Part shown: piece by piece, positions 10,768 through 20,479 of the stretch
Layout: the number at the start of each line of letters is the position of its first letter
Numbering within the stretch: the first letter of the stretch is position 1
Source: Geosiphon pyriformis
Lineage: Eukaryota; Glomeromycota; Glomeromycetes; Archaeosporales; Geosiphonaceae
Assembly: GCA_016748015.1 (NCBI GenBank)
Contig: JAAOMT010000086.1
Span: 4,093-68,092 of the forward strand
Direction: 5' to 3'
Length of the DNA: 64,000 nt
Notes under the pieces: generated by a model
The model's database searches: none
Told to the model about the DNA's origin: nothing
The model's input: the letters and a program-made list of their open reading frames with translations, nothing else
Made by a program: the position numbers and the translations under genes

Positions 10768-11760
10768 CTATTCAAATTTCACATTTTTGGATAGTAGGTA
10801 ATTAAAGGGTTTGGCAATGTTTGAAAAGTTTTCTACAAAGCAGTGGTAGTAAGATGCAAGTCCTAAAAAGCTTCTAACTTCTGAAACGTTTTGAGATACT
10901 AGAAAATTTTTCACTTTGTTTATTTTTAATAAATCTGGTTTTATTCCATCTTTTCCAACTACGTGTCCTAAAAATGCTAGCTTATTATTCCCAAAGAAAC
11001 ATTTTTTTAAATTAAGTTTAAGTCCAGTATATTTTAATCTCTCAAAAACTTGTTGTAAATATTGGAGATGATCTGCGAATTTTGGTGAAAAAACATTTGT
11101 ATTGTCCAAGTAGACAACAATGAATTGCCACAGAATTCTGGAGTAAATTACATCCATTAGTCTTTGGAATATTGCAGGAGCATTTGTCAATTCAAATGGC
11201 ATTACATTGAACTTATAATTGCTATTTTGTGTTTTGAATGCTGTTTTATGCCTGTTTTTTGGGTCCATTTCTACTTGCCAGTACCCACTGGTCAAGTTCA
11301 GTATAGAAAACCATTTTGCTTCTCCAAAAATGTTGAAAATTTTGTTAATTAATAGTATTGGGTATGAGTCTTTAGTTGTTTTGCTGTTTAGTTTGCAATA
11401 GTCGATGTAAAATCTAATTTTTCCGTTCTTTTTCCTTACTAAAACAACTGGTAAGAACCATGGGCTTATTGATAGTTGAATTATTCTTTTTTTCAACATG
11501 CTTTGGACTTTTTCTCTGATAAAATTATGCTCCATTGATGGGACACGGTAAGCCCATTGTTTTTCAGATCTGGTGTTTCCAGTGGGGATTTGATGTTGAA
11601 TGAAGTTGGTTCTTCCAAATTTGCCATTTTATGAAAATATATCAGAGTATCTTAAAATTAATGCTTTTAATTGTCACTGTTGGTCAGAATCCATTGTTCT
11701 AATGTTTAATTTGGCCAATTCTTCTGGCATAAATTGATAGCATTCTAATGATTGTTGCCA
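10768..11760 (-). pseudogene. G1 reverse transcriptase, catalytic Asp residues lost
   Basis: The RT is gypsy-type: YRVPSMEHNFIREKVQSMLK, SPWFLPVVLVRKKNGKIRF, FNVMPFELTNAPAIFQRLMD, GLKLNLKKCFF, LAFLGHVVGKDGIKPD and EVRSFLGLASYYHCFV are in the expected order. Two of the three catalytic Asp positions have changed to Asn: ILNLTSGYWQVEMD instead of LDL, and VVYLDNTNVFS instead of YLDD. Both changes are single G-to-A transitions. The polymerase would be inactive despite a long open frame (10768-11535). Confidence 0.85.
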
Positions 11761-11919
11761 ATTTATTGAAGTGAGTTCACAGTAGAGGGCAATTTCTGGG
11801 AAATTTAGAATTTTTTGTGGTATTGATGTGTTTTCCAGCTCTATTTCAAGGTATCCAATGATAGTATCTTCCAGAATATAGATGAGTTCTTCTGTGGTGT
11901 TTGCGATAGAAATTTTTAT

Positions 11920-12510
11920 CTATTGAGCTTTATCAGCTGAAATAAAAAGGTTAGTAAGTCCTATGAAAAACTGTTGACAAGTTTTTGGGTAGGGCTCAAA
12001 TATTAGGTTTTTTTTTTTAATTGTTCTTTTTATTCTTATTTCTGATTTTCCATATGGTAGGAGCATAATGAACTGTTCAGTTTTAATTACTTTGCCTTTT
12101 TTCTCTATTTTTTCAGTGAAATTCACTTCAATTCCTTTTTTTGTCGATCCGAAACCAAAAGTTCCTCTCGTTGTTTGTAACAATTCCTCATGATTTTCCA
12201 CTGGCATGAATTTCCCAATTTTTACCAATGGTAGGAAAATTGCTTGTGCAATCTTTTCCTTAGATTCAATGGTATAAGGCTTTTCTGAATTGTTCTGTAG
12301 CAAAACCATCAAATTTCCAGTGTATTCAGAATCAATTACTTCTCCTTGAATGCTTATTCCTTTTTTTGCGAAACTTGATCACAACACTATTTGAACCATT
12401 ATTCCTGGCAAAATTTTAACCACTATTTTTAGGTTGATTTTGGTAATGCTCCTGGATAGTAACGTTGTGGATTGGTCTTCCAGATAACATAGATCGAATC
12501 CGGCATCAGT
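11920..12510 (-). pseudogene. G1 dUTPase-like domain in pol
   Basis: Trimeric dUTPases hydrolyse dUTP to dUMP and keep uracil out of DNA. All five family motifs can be followed: TDAGFDL (motif I, near 12490), L*SSFAKKG (motif II, the SRSSL Arg now TGA), VIDSEYTGN (III), KIAQAIFLPL (IV) and RGTFGFGST (V, about 12140-12170). It lies between protease/Cys-rich module and RT, in the same frame order as the rest of pol. The following segment to 11920 (LLPYGKSEIRIKRTIK, TCQQFFIGLTNLF) has no family I know. dUTPase-bearing gypsy elements are known from some fungi, so the fusion is not unique in principle. Confidence 0.8.
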
Positions 12511-12689
12511 TGGATGGGCTTTTTCAGGTATTATTCCTAAGTGACTATTGTTAAAGTATCAGATGTCAATCACCTGTTCTAGGTTGGTATAGGCTACAAA
12601 TTTTTCTGACTCGGAACTGTCAGGTGAGTCTTGTTGATTTATTGATTGATTTTGAGACTGCTGATTCTCAATTTCCAATTTTTTTCTAA

Positions 12690-13540
12690 GTTCTTTTCAT
12701 TTTGACACTCTTTACAGCACTGATTTTGGCATAGGATAAAACAGTTTTCGCAGAGGTAAGTGTTGATTTAGACAAGGTATTGTTCTTGTTCTTGTCGAGT
12801 GAGGCATAGTTGTTGGTAGTAGTCCTGAAATTCATTCACTGGGTCGAACATGTTGTAGCTGACAACTTTGTCAGCTACTTTGGCTGACTCTTTCCAACTT
12901 TGTATTTTTTTGGCAGTTTTTCCTCTTACTTTGGCTTGTGCGGTGTTATACAACTCATTCTTGTCGTGTGAATAGTGCTGTAATCTTTTTAATGCTCTGT
13001 TGAATGCTGCTTCAAATGGCATTTCTCCTCTTATCTAGTTACAGATAAGGATTGTGTATTGGCAAGTTATATCACACATTCTTCCTCTGCCTGATATGTC
13101 ATTCCAGTTGCACCCTCTTGGTAATAGTTCTCTATAAGCGAGGCACGGTTCCTCATCCCATTTTCCATGTCTTTCTGGATAACCATATTTTTTTTTTTTA
13201 CAATAGTTGCAATAGTAGTGGGTGAAGTTTCTTGGGTCTTTGTCTGGTGCACTGCACGCAGTCATAGATGAGAGTTTCTTCTTGCAAACTGAACATTCTA
13301 GCTTTGGTTTGCGTTGCTGGTGGTTTCTTCATAAACTTACCTGGTTCCATTTGGATCTTTGTTTGCTAGTCCATGTTAGTACAGCTAGTAGTCCTGTTCT
13401 TTGGTCATCAATCCAAGAGAGCTGATAGGTTTTGATGACTGGTAGTACTGAATTTTTTTCAAATTCAAAGGTAGGTCTTTGGTTGGTGCTGGGTTTTTGG
13501 AAGTGGCTACAGGTGGCCAGAATTCTGGCCTGGTGGCCAT
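12690..13540 (-). pseudogene. G1 Cys-rich (zinc-type) module between protease and dUTPase
   Basis: The frames give CSVCKKKLSSMTACSA, HYYCNYCKKKKYGYPERHGK, EPCLAYRELLPRGCNW and MCDITCQYTILICN, then an Arg/Lys-rich helical part (FEAAFNRALKRLQHYSHDK), FQDYYQQLCLTRQEQEQYL and finally a compact cluster CENCFILCQNQCCKEC. The paired CxxC motifs suggest two or three zinc-binding units. The same order is seen in G2, B and E5, so it is a fixed part of this pol type. No known domain name can be given. Stops occur near 13030 and 12770. Confidence 0.65.
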
Positions 13541-13544
13541 TATA

Positions 13545-14003
13545 ATTGATCAAAAGCTCTTGAGTAGTCTAGTCTAGAATGGCATTGGCTTTTGTTAACC
13601 AGTCATTCCCTATTAATGCTTGATATTATATAGTGTTTATTACTAATACTTTTGTAGGTATTACTATGTCATTAACTTCAAAAGGAAATGAGTTGATTTC
13701 ACCATGAGACAGTTTTGTACTTCCATTGGCTGTTATAATTTGAGACATTACAGCACAATCAACTTTAAAACCCAGTTGGTTTACTAGTTGAAGCATTATG
13801 ATGCTTCTAGTGGATCCACTATCTAAGATAAGTTTGATTGGAGTATTTTTTATAGTGGCTTCCGTATACATAGCAATAATTGGGCATTTTTTGTCCAATG
13901 CTGCTCCACTAAACATAGCCTCATTTTCCTCTAATTCAAAAGAAAAAATAGCTACAAGACTGTTATCTTTGGTGGCAACTGCTGGTGGTATTGTTTGGCT
14001 CAA
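13545..14003 (-). pseudogene. G1 retropepsin-type protease
   Basis: The active-site motif ILDSGSTRSII is intact, with the Asp near 13823, preceded by AMYTEATIKNTPIK. It is followed by NGSTKLSHGEINSFPFEV, VLVINTI, then after a TAA YQALIGNDWLTKANAILD. This is the normal layout of a gypsy aspartic protease that cuts the polyprotein. The upstream part (IFSFELEENEAMFSGAA) is shared with the other elements. The stop at 13626 falls where Gln or a similar residue is expected. Confidence 0.82.
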
Positions 14004-14099
14004 TTTGTTAAAGGAATTTTCGGTTCTGTTTATGTTTCTACTGTTAGTGTTTTTGATGATCAGATTTTCCAGTATATTAAGGTAAGTTTGTTGATAATT

Positions 14100-15987
14100 T
14101 TGGTAGTTTGAATTGGTTTGCTAACTGGTTCCGGCGCGGTTTGAATTTCTCTGAACCAATGTATTCTGGTTCTATATAGGCTGATTTTGGGGCTCAGGAT
14201 GCCAATTCAGGTTGGCTATCATGGGCTGTTGCTGGTAAGTTCCTTGATTTTGATATGTGGTGAGATATTGGTGTGATAGTGGCGTGTACTGGTTTCTAAA
14301 CATTTGGGATGACACATAATAATTATTTTTACGTGCTTTCTGCATTATTTGCATTCAATATTGACTAATCAAATGTCCTATGCATTTGCAAAAATGGCAG
14401 GCACGTGTTTCTGTTCTGAATTTTTGGCACGATGAGCAATTATTTCAACTGTTGCTGACTTTCTGGCTGCATCTTTGGGGTGGTTGGTATGTATTTCTTC
14501 TTGGATCCAGGATAAAGTAACTTTCTATTTTCTTAGAGAGTTCTTTCCATAATTGCATTACTCTTTTCTCTAACATTTTTGTCTTATTTTTCTTCATTAC
14601 TATGTTAACTATTTGACTATGATTAGCTTCTTTCTCAGCCAATTCAAAAGCTTTGGTGAGCATTATGGCTTCTGGTAAGAAATTAGGATGGGCAGAGCAT
14701 ACTCTTCCTAAAATGCTGCTTTTTAATTCTTTAATAAACTGATTTAAAACCTAAGGATCAGTGTAGTATTCTTGTTCAATCACTTTAATCTGATGGTGAA
14801 TTTGATTGAATCGAGCAAGATATTGGGTGACAGTTTCACCAGTACCTTGCTTGATAGTATTGAATTCGTTTTGTAGTTGAATTATGGTGTTTGGGTCACT
14901 AAAATACTCCAGGAGTGCATTTTTAAATTCAGTGAAGCTTGTGGGTTTTGTTTCCAGACTTTGATACCATGAGTCGGCTGTGTCTTTCAAAAAGAAAGGT
15001 AATGTTTGAATTGCTCTTTGGTCATTTCAGTTATTTGCCTAAATGGCTTTTTTTGCTTCTCTGAGCCATGTGTACATGTCCATTTCTTCTTTTTCTCCTG
15101 AGAAATCTGTTAGTTTTGCAATATATAATGTGGCCATTTCGTCGCTATTTTCTACTAGTAGACTTATAAGTCTAAGAGGAGGTGGGATAATATTTCCTTG
15201 AGCATTCCTAAAAATGGCTTTTCTTATATTTGGTTTTTTCACTTGATCATGAGTTTCTTGGTTTCTGGACTGGCTGCTTGTTCCAGTGACTGGTCTCTTT
15301 TTTGGATTCCAATTCAGACTCCTCTTCACGGTTTTCAAATCCCATTCCAAATTTTGGCTGAAAAAAAGAGTTTTGGAATAGCAATGAATATTTTTCTGTA
15401 ATTGGTATGTTTCTCTAGTTATATTGTTTAATTTTATCAGTATAACTAAGAGTTCTTGGCATTTGTGAAGTTGATGTTGATGATAATGCAGCTCCTAATA
15501 GAATTTGTATCTTATTTTCTGGTGAAAAATGGTATGATTTATTTTCTGGTGAATAAATACATTGTTTCTTTATTGATTGAGTAACAGTTTTCTTTGGTGT
15601 TTGAGCAGGTGTTCATAGTTTTTGCTGGTTACTTTCCTGATTAGTGTTTAAATTTTTTTTGGTTTTGTTGGTGCATTCCCTAGTGTTTCCTGTGAATATT
15701 GGAAAATTTTTGTTGGCGTATTGCTCAATTTTTCAATGGATTTTGATAATAGTTGTGACTATTACTTCTACTTCCTTTGTATTATGATAATTCTCTATAC
15801 AATCCAAGTTTTGCATGTGTGGTTCTTCTTTCTTTTCTATATGATAATTTATTCTGGCGTTAATATAATAAGTGAGGGCAGATTCTACTGGACAACACTT
15901 TTCTGGTAATTTAAGATCACTTTGATGTTGTGTGTAAATAGCATGGCAGAATTCAAGAACAGTAAGATTAGGAGTTTTTGTCGCCAC
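14100..15987 (-). pseudogene. G1 gag with degenerate CCHC knuckle
   Basis: Gag begins at VATKTPNLTVLEFCHAIY, where a GTG stands at the likely ATG. It continues with ATLYIAKLTDFSGEKEEMD, ADSWYQSLETKPTSFTEFK, YLARFNQIHHQIKVIEQEYY and FELAEKEANHSQIVN, the capsid-like core of gypsy gags. The knuckle reads CHFCKCIGHLISQY: the last Cys is Tyr (TGT to TAT). A Gln/Asn/Pro-rich tail follows. Several stops break it (for example near 14355, 14445, 14750 and 15035). Confidence 0.78.
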
Positions 15988-16049
15988 TTTTGTCTTTTTT
16001 TTTTTAGCAATGAATTATTGCTAATTATTATTTTCTTTTTGATTTTCTT

Positions 16050-16069
16050 TCCTCATAGGGTTCACTAAA
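16050..16069 (-). promoter_or_regulatory. G1 primer binding site candidate
   Basis: Directly inside the 5' LTR the minus strand reads TTTAGTGAACCCTATGAG. It sits where LTR elements pair with a tRNA 3' end, and its TTTxGTG start resembles the TTTGGTGCT of element B and of E6. The exact tRNA is not determined. Confidence 0.45.
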
Positions 16070-16943
16070 TGTTACAGAATAATTTTCTTGTTATATTTAA
16101 TTGCTAATATCTCATTTTAATTGCAATTAGTCTCTTGTGAGTTCCTCAATTCTATTTGTGTGATAATGTTACTGTTATACTGAAGGCTTTCTCTTTAATG
16201 TTGTGATGTAAGTTATTTCTCAATTCCTAATTGTTGTGTGTGTTTATGTACTCCTTCTCAGAAGCTGAACTGAAATCTACCCACTGTTTGGGGTCTTCTC
16301 TGAAGCTATCCTTGTAATTGCCTAATGTGTTTCTCTAATCTAGAAACACGAAATATTAATGGCCTTTATCACTTTTCTTAATTTTCACAATAAAGCTTTT
16401 ATCAATTAGTAACAACATGAATAATCTTGATTAGAGATTATTCTTCCAAGAAATTCAACTGATGAATGATAGTTTTATTCAATAATTAACACAAGTGAGT
16501 TTTTTACTACTTTGGGGTTGTGATAATTCAGTTTTAAATATTCTTTTTCAATTTTTTTTAATTTAAAAGTTTCTTGAGATATTTAATTTAAAGGTACAAT
16601 TTAAAGTGGAGTTTGTTGGATAAATTGGATCTATTGCTTGATAAGTTATGATTTTTATTATTTGATTGTCTTTTCTCAATATTAAAACTATTATATATAT
16701 ACATGTTTGTAGTTTTATAAAAAAACACATTGTAATACTTTCTTTTTGATATTTCAACCTGGTGTTTGCTGCTATCACCAGTTGGTGTTGGCTGCTATTG
16801 TGAACTGGTGCTTGCCACTATCACGAGATAGTGTTTGCTACTATGTTAATCATTATCTTTCTAAGATTATTACTGCACTATATTATGATTGAATAGTTTA
16901 TATTATTTTTATGATTCTTTTGCTAAATTCTTAAACCATAACA
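16070..16943 (-). repeat. G1 5' LTR (right in window)
   Basis: It is a direct repeat of 7285-8158, 874 bp, with plus-strand ends TGTTACAGA and ACCATAACA. It is followed by the GTGT duplication. In the element's orientation it lies upstream of gag and would carry the promoter. Confidence 0.92.
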
Positions 16944-16947
16944 GTGT
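16944..16947. repeat. Target site duplication of G1, right copy
   Basis: GTGT directly follows the CCATAACA end of the right LTR and matches 7281-7284. Deleting G1 and one copy restores the LINE-B frame. Confidence 0.85.
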
Positions 16948-17760
16948 GATATATTTAGTATAATTTGATAAATTGTTTAGTGTGGTTTTTGACCTGTCTA
17001 ATGGCAAAGCTGCTGGTCTCTCAGATGTTTCAAATAAGCTTTGGAAGTATTATGACAAGTTAATCTTAGATATGCTTTTGGTGCTTTTGAATTCTTGTTT
17101 ATCTAATAAATCAGTGCTTGGGCCTTGAAAAGAGGCTTGGGTATTGATGATTCCCAAATCATATGAATGAGAAGGTGTTTTTACAAATACTTGTTCTATT
17201 GCTTTGATTAAAACAGCTTGCAAGATTTTTTCCAAGATTTTTTTTGATAGAATTTCTTTGACATACAGCACTTTTGATGTTCTTTGTGGTGACAATTTTT
17301 TGGTTTTAAAAGGTATAACAATCCAATCTCCTATTTTTGCAATTGGGTCCATGGTTGAGAATGTTCTAGAAAAAAATTGAGAGTTATGACTAGTCTTACA
17401 GGATATGCAGAAAGCATATAACTTAATTGGATGAGAGCATCTCAAGAAGAACTTGGTCAGAATTAAAATGTATGGCAAATTTATTAGGTTTTTTGGTAGT
17501 ATTTATAGGGATTATACCAATCAAGTTATGACTGATTTCAGACTTATTATTGGTTACCATGTACATGATAGTTTGGACCAAGAAAAGGTTTTTTTCTGTC
17601 TTCTGTGACACATATTTTATGATCTCCTGTTTTGTAAAGTTAAGCATCAAGAAAATGTGTGTGGGTATAGACTGAATTCTTAGTTTATCACCTGAAATGG
17701 TCATGCTGAATTTAGAGCTGATCTCAATTAAAATCTGCAAGGTTGAAGAACATAAATTGG
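16948..17760 (+). pseudogene. LINE-B ORF2 reverse transcriptase, 5' half (continues from 7284)
   Basis: One nearly continuous plus-strand frame reads SVVFDLSNGKAAGLSDVSNK, ILDMLLVLLNSCL, KEAWVLMIPKSYE, IALIKTACKIFSKIFFDRIS, GDNFLVLKGITIQSPIFAIG, ELWLVLQDMQKAYNLIGWEH, KFIRFFGSIYRDYTNQVMTD and VKHQENVCGYRLNS. This is the first half of the LINE RT. Stops stand at Trp or Arg positions (GP*KEAW, SYE*EGV). The catalytic D-D box lies beyond the 3' break. The family similarity is lost about 17700-17760, roughly where LINE-A starts in the same protein, with an overlap of some 65 codons. Confidence 0.82.
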
Positions 17761-18163
17761 TAATTTGGATTTGTCTTTTTAATAATTATTGTATTTTAGA
17801 ATATAGATATAGGATATAATAAATATAATACAAAATAAAATTAAACACTATTTAACTATTTTTTTTTTCTAACTTCTACAATTATCTGCTTTTATATATT
17901 TTTTTGGTTTTACAAGATTGCTTTCCATTGTTTTGCTATTGCCAGCTATTGCTTTGCTATTTCTGTTATTGCTTTATTTTTCTATGTTATCTTTAGTTAT
18001 CTTATGTTATAATATGTTATTTGATATTATTACATGTTATTCTGTGTTATCTTATGTTATAATGTATTATTCTGCACTATTATATGCTATTTTGTGTTAT
18101 ATTACATTTTTTTTTTGGTTATATTTCTTTATAACTTTGGATTGGTTTTCTATTCAGATAATA
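17761..18163. repeat. AT-rich spacer with TGTTAT-rich repeats, probable G2 3' LTR remnant
   Basis: Between LINE-B and G2, about 17920-18110 is built of imperfect ATGTTAT/TTATGTTAT units, and the long plus-strand frame there is only their hydrophobic translation. The right edge (TATTATCTG on the minus strand, abutting a purine tract) is where the G2 3' LTR should start (TGTTA with one G-to-A change). I found no matching 5' LTR, so the LTR call is tentative. Confidence 0.4.
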
Positions 18164-18179
18164 TTATCTCTCACTTTTT
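18164..18179 (-). promoter_or_regulatory. G2 polypurine tract
   Basis: Read on the minus strand this is AAAAAGTGAGAGATAA. It overlaps the stop of the 3' ORF, as the G1 tract does, and it directly precedes the presumed LTR start. Confidence 0.55.
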
Positions 18180-18906
18180 AGAATTGAGTTTCTGCAAAAT
18201 TATATGTATTTGATATAATAACTTCATTTATGTAGTGTTCAATTGTTGTGTTAAGTATTGTTTTTTATAGGTTCTCAAACCATTGATTAGTTATTCATTC
18301 TATGTTGTTAATTGTTATGGTTTTTATAGATCTATACACCAGTATATTTGGACAATGTTGGAAAGCAATGTACAATTAGTATGCTGTTTTATAATATAAC
18401 ATCAAGTTGCTTCTTTCTATGAATTTTTCTACTTGTTGTATTGCTTTTTTGTTGAATGTTTTCTGGCTGAGGTCTTCATATAGTGTTTTCAAGTCAAGCT
18501 GTTCTCCAATTTTGTAGAACCAATAAGTTAACAAAAGTTTTTTTTTTTATTTTTGAGTGTTGTCTGGTGTCCATCCCCCTGTTTTGGGGAGATTGGTTTT
18601 TTGAGCTAAAGTCTTTTTGATTTCTTTGAGCTTGGAGACCAAGTATCTTTTTTTATAAAATACTTCTTGTTCCTTCACTCTTTCTCTTTCATGTCCTGTC
18701 TGAAAGGAAGCTTTTTGCCAATTTTTTTTTTTGGATATTGTGAAAAGATAAGAATGGTTAGTTTCAATTAAACTTTCTTCTTTCTTGCTTCTGTCTTTGT
18801 ATTGTATTTCTTTTTTATTAATTGTGATTTTTATTTGAGCATTGGATTGTTAAATCATGTCAAATAGTTGTTTTGAGAGTTGTAGAATTTAATCTGAAAG
18901 CTTCAT
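18178..18906 (-). pseudogene. G2 extra 3' ORF, homologous to that of G1 (broken)
   Basis: It starts at ATG (18906) as MKLSD, then has a basic coiled stretch (KKEIQYKDRSKKEESL), WTPDNTQ, TYWFYKIGEQLDLKTLYEDL, VEKFIERSNLMLYYKTAY and LYIAFQHCPNILVYRSIKTI, ending FAETQF. It aligns with the G1 ORF from the YY/YW-x-x region to near the C terminus, including the FI(R/E)-(K/R) pair, the Y-x-(L/I)-x-x-AF-x-x-C block and the later N-(S/N)-I-x-x-(L/I)-T-N segment. Six or so stops lie at presumed Gln or Trp codons. Function unknown. Length of about 242 codons is close to the equivalents in B and E4. Confidence 0.65.
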
Positions 18907-18994
18907 GTTGGAAGTTTTATTAACTTATTTTTTTTTGTTGTTTCAGTAGTTATATATACTTAAATTTTTTCAGTTAAATAGTTGTGTATTAATT

Positions 18995-20130
18995 TTATGT
19001 TTTGATGATGATGATTGGTTCTAAATCTCATGATATATTTTCTGGTCTGATTAATAGAATTTGTGTTTCTAGTTGATGCATAGATGACAATAACTGTTGT
19101 TTTGTATAATAAATTTTTAATTAGTTTCCATAAGCTACTTTCTTTAAAATCTTGTTTTCTAATCGTAATTTGTAAGCTCTATTTTCTAACACTTCTTGTA
19201 TATAAAATAGACCATCACACTTTGGGTTAAACTTTTTACTTCATTGTTTTTTAGCTTTTATATGATGTAATAGTACTTGGTCTCAATCTTGAATTCCATT
19301 GGTTGCTTAGATAAACAGTTATCATATCTTTTTTTCTGTTGTTCTTGAGTATTACTAATATTGTTAGCTGCTGTTTTACAATTGCCTTCTAATGTTTCTA
19401 TTAACTGGTATGTTTTTTGGTATAAGGTAGCTTCAAAATTTCTTTCTGTAATCATTTCAGTTGAGTATGACTGTATTTTTTGTTCAATAGATAACATTGC
19501 TTTTTTTTCATAAACTAGTTCAAATAATATAAACTGAGTCATATTTTGCTTTAATGTTCAGTATGCTAGTAATACAGAAGATATGAATAAGTCCCATTCT
19601 TGTGTGTTTTCATAGCTTATTTTCACTAATACTTTACACAATGTTCAGTTAAATCATTCAACTAGTCCATTTGTTTACAGATAATATGATAACAAAAAGG
19701 ATCACTTTATTCCAAACTGTTGGCTTAATTCAGTCAGTGTACTATTAACAAAATACATTCCTTGGTCAGATAGCAATTTTTTCAGACATCTATGTCTACA
19801 AATCAGGTTTTGGTGTACAAACTCAGCTACTGTTTTAGCATCTGCTACTTGGATGGCTCTGGCTTTTAGCCATTTTGTTAAGTAGTCTATGACTACAATA
19901 ATGTATTGATTTCTCTTAGATGTTATAGAGAAAGAACCAACCAAATTGATCTCAATTCTATCAAATGAATTTCCAATTGGAATGGATTGAAGTGGTTCTG
20001 TTATTTTGGCTTTTTCTCTTTTTTGGCATGAATTATAATTAAAAATATACTCGAAAATATTCTTATATATTGTTGGCCAATAATATATGTTTATTGTTCT
20101 TTCTAAGGTAGTGTCTTTATTAAAGTGTCT
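18995..20130 (-). pseudogene. G2 integrase (broken)
   Basis: It contains RIEINLVGSFSI (first DDE Asp changed to Asn), DYLTKWLKARAIQVADAKTV, LLSDQGMYFVNSTLTEL (second Asp kept), TNGLVE (Glu kept), then FELVYEKKAMLSIE and EQQKKRYDNCLS, and the C-terminal VAYGN*LKIYY, which matches the end of G1 integrase. Stops are frequent. The lost first Asp means that it would be inactive. Confidence 0.75.
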
Positions 20131-20479
20131 TGCAGTTGGGTCTAAGTATATGCTATATAGAATAGTGTTCTTTTTACTGTCTTTTATAACTTGCTGTGGA
20201 GTGATGTGGTTTTGTTATTCTCGATGGTATAGTTGATTGTTTTAAATAAAGTAGTTTCATGCTTGTTTTCATATAGTATTTTGTTCCTGTTAAGATAATA
20301 TTTCTTGGAACTAAAGTGTTGATAAGTACTGCTGTATTTACTAATAAGGGATTGTGTTTATGATTTTGAATTAGATTTGTGGCATTCTCAACAAACTGTT
20401 GGTATTGGTATTCTTTAATTCTTTTTTGTAGTAAACTTTGAGTGAGAATTGTTGTAGATAAGTACCCCATCTTACATAT

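Larger units (their letters stand above)
7285..16943 (-). mobile_element. G1: structurally complete Ty3/gypsy LTR retrotransposon, 9.66 kb
   Basis: Two direct 874-bp LTRs with TG...CA ends, a purine tract inside the 3' LTR, a primer-site candidate inside the 5' LTR and a 4-bp target duplication define the ends exactly. On the minus strand the order is gag, protease, Cys-rich module, dUTPase-like domain, reverse transcriptase, RNase H, integrase and an extra 3' ORF. RT before integrase marks it as gypsy (Metaviridae). The LTRs are similar over their full length with scattered transitions, so it is younger than the LINE it interrupts. Stops and lost RT Asp residues show that it is no longer autonomous. 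Confidence 0.92.

Noticed and set aside
17918-18181. Plus-strand 87-codon hydrophobic frame, possible membrane protein
   Set aside because: It is a translation of TGTTAT-rich repeats and starts at a non-ATG-dependent position in low-complexity DNA.
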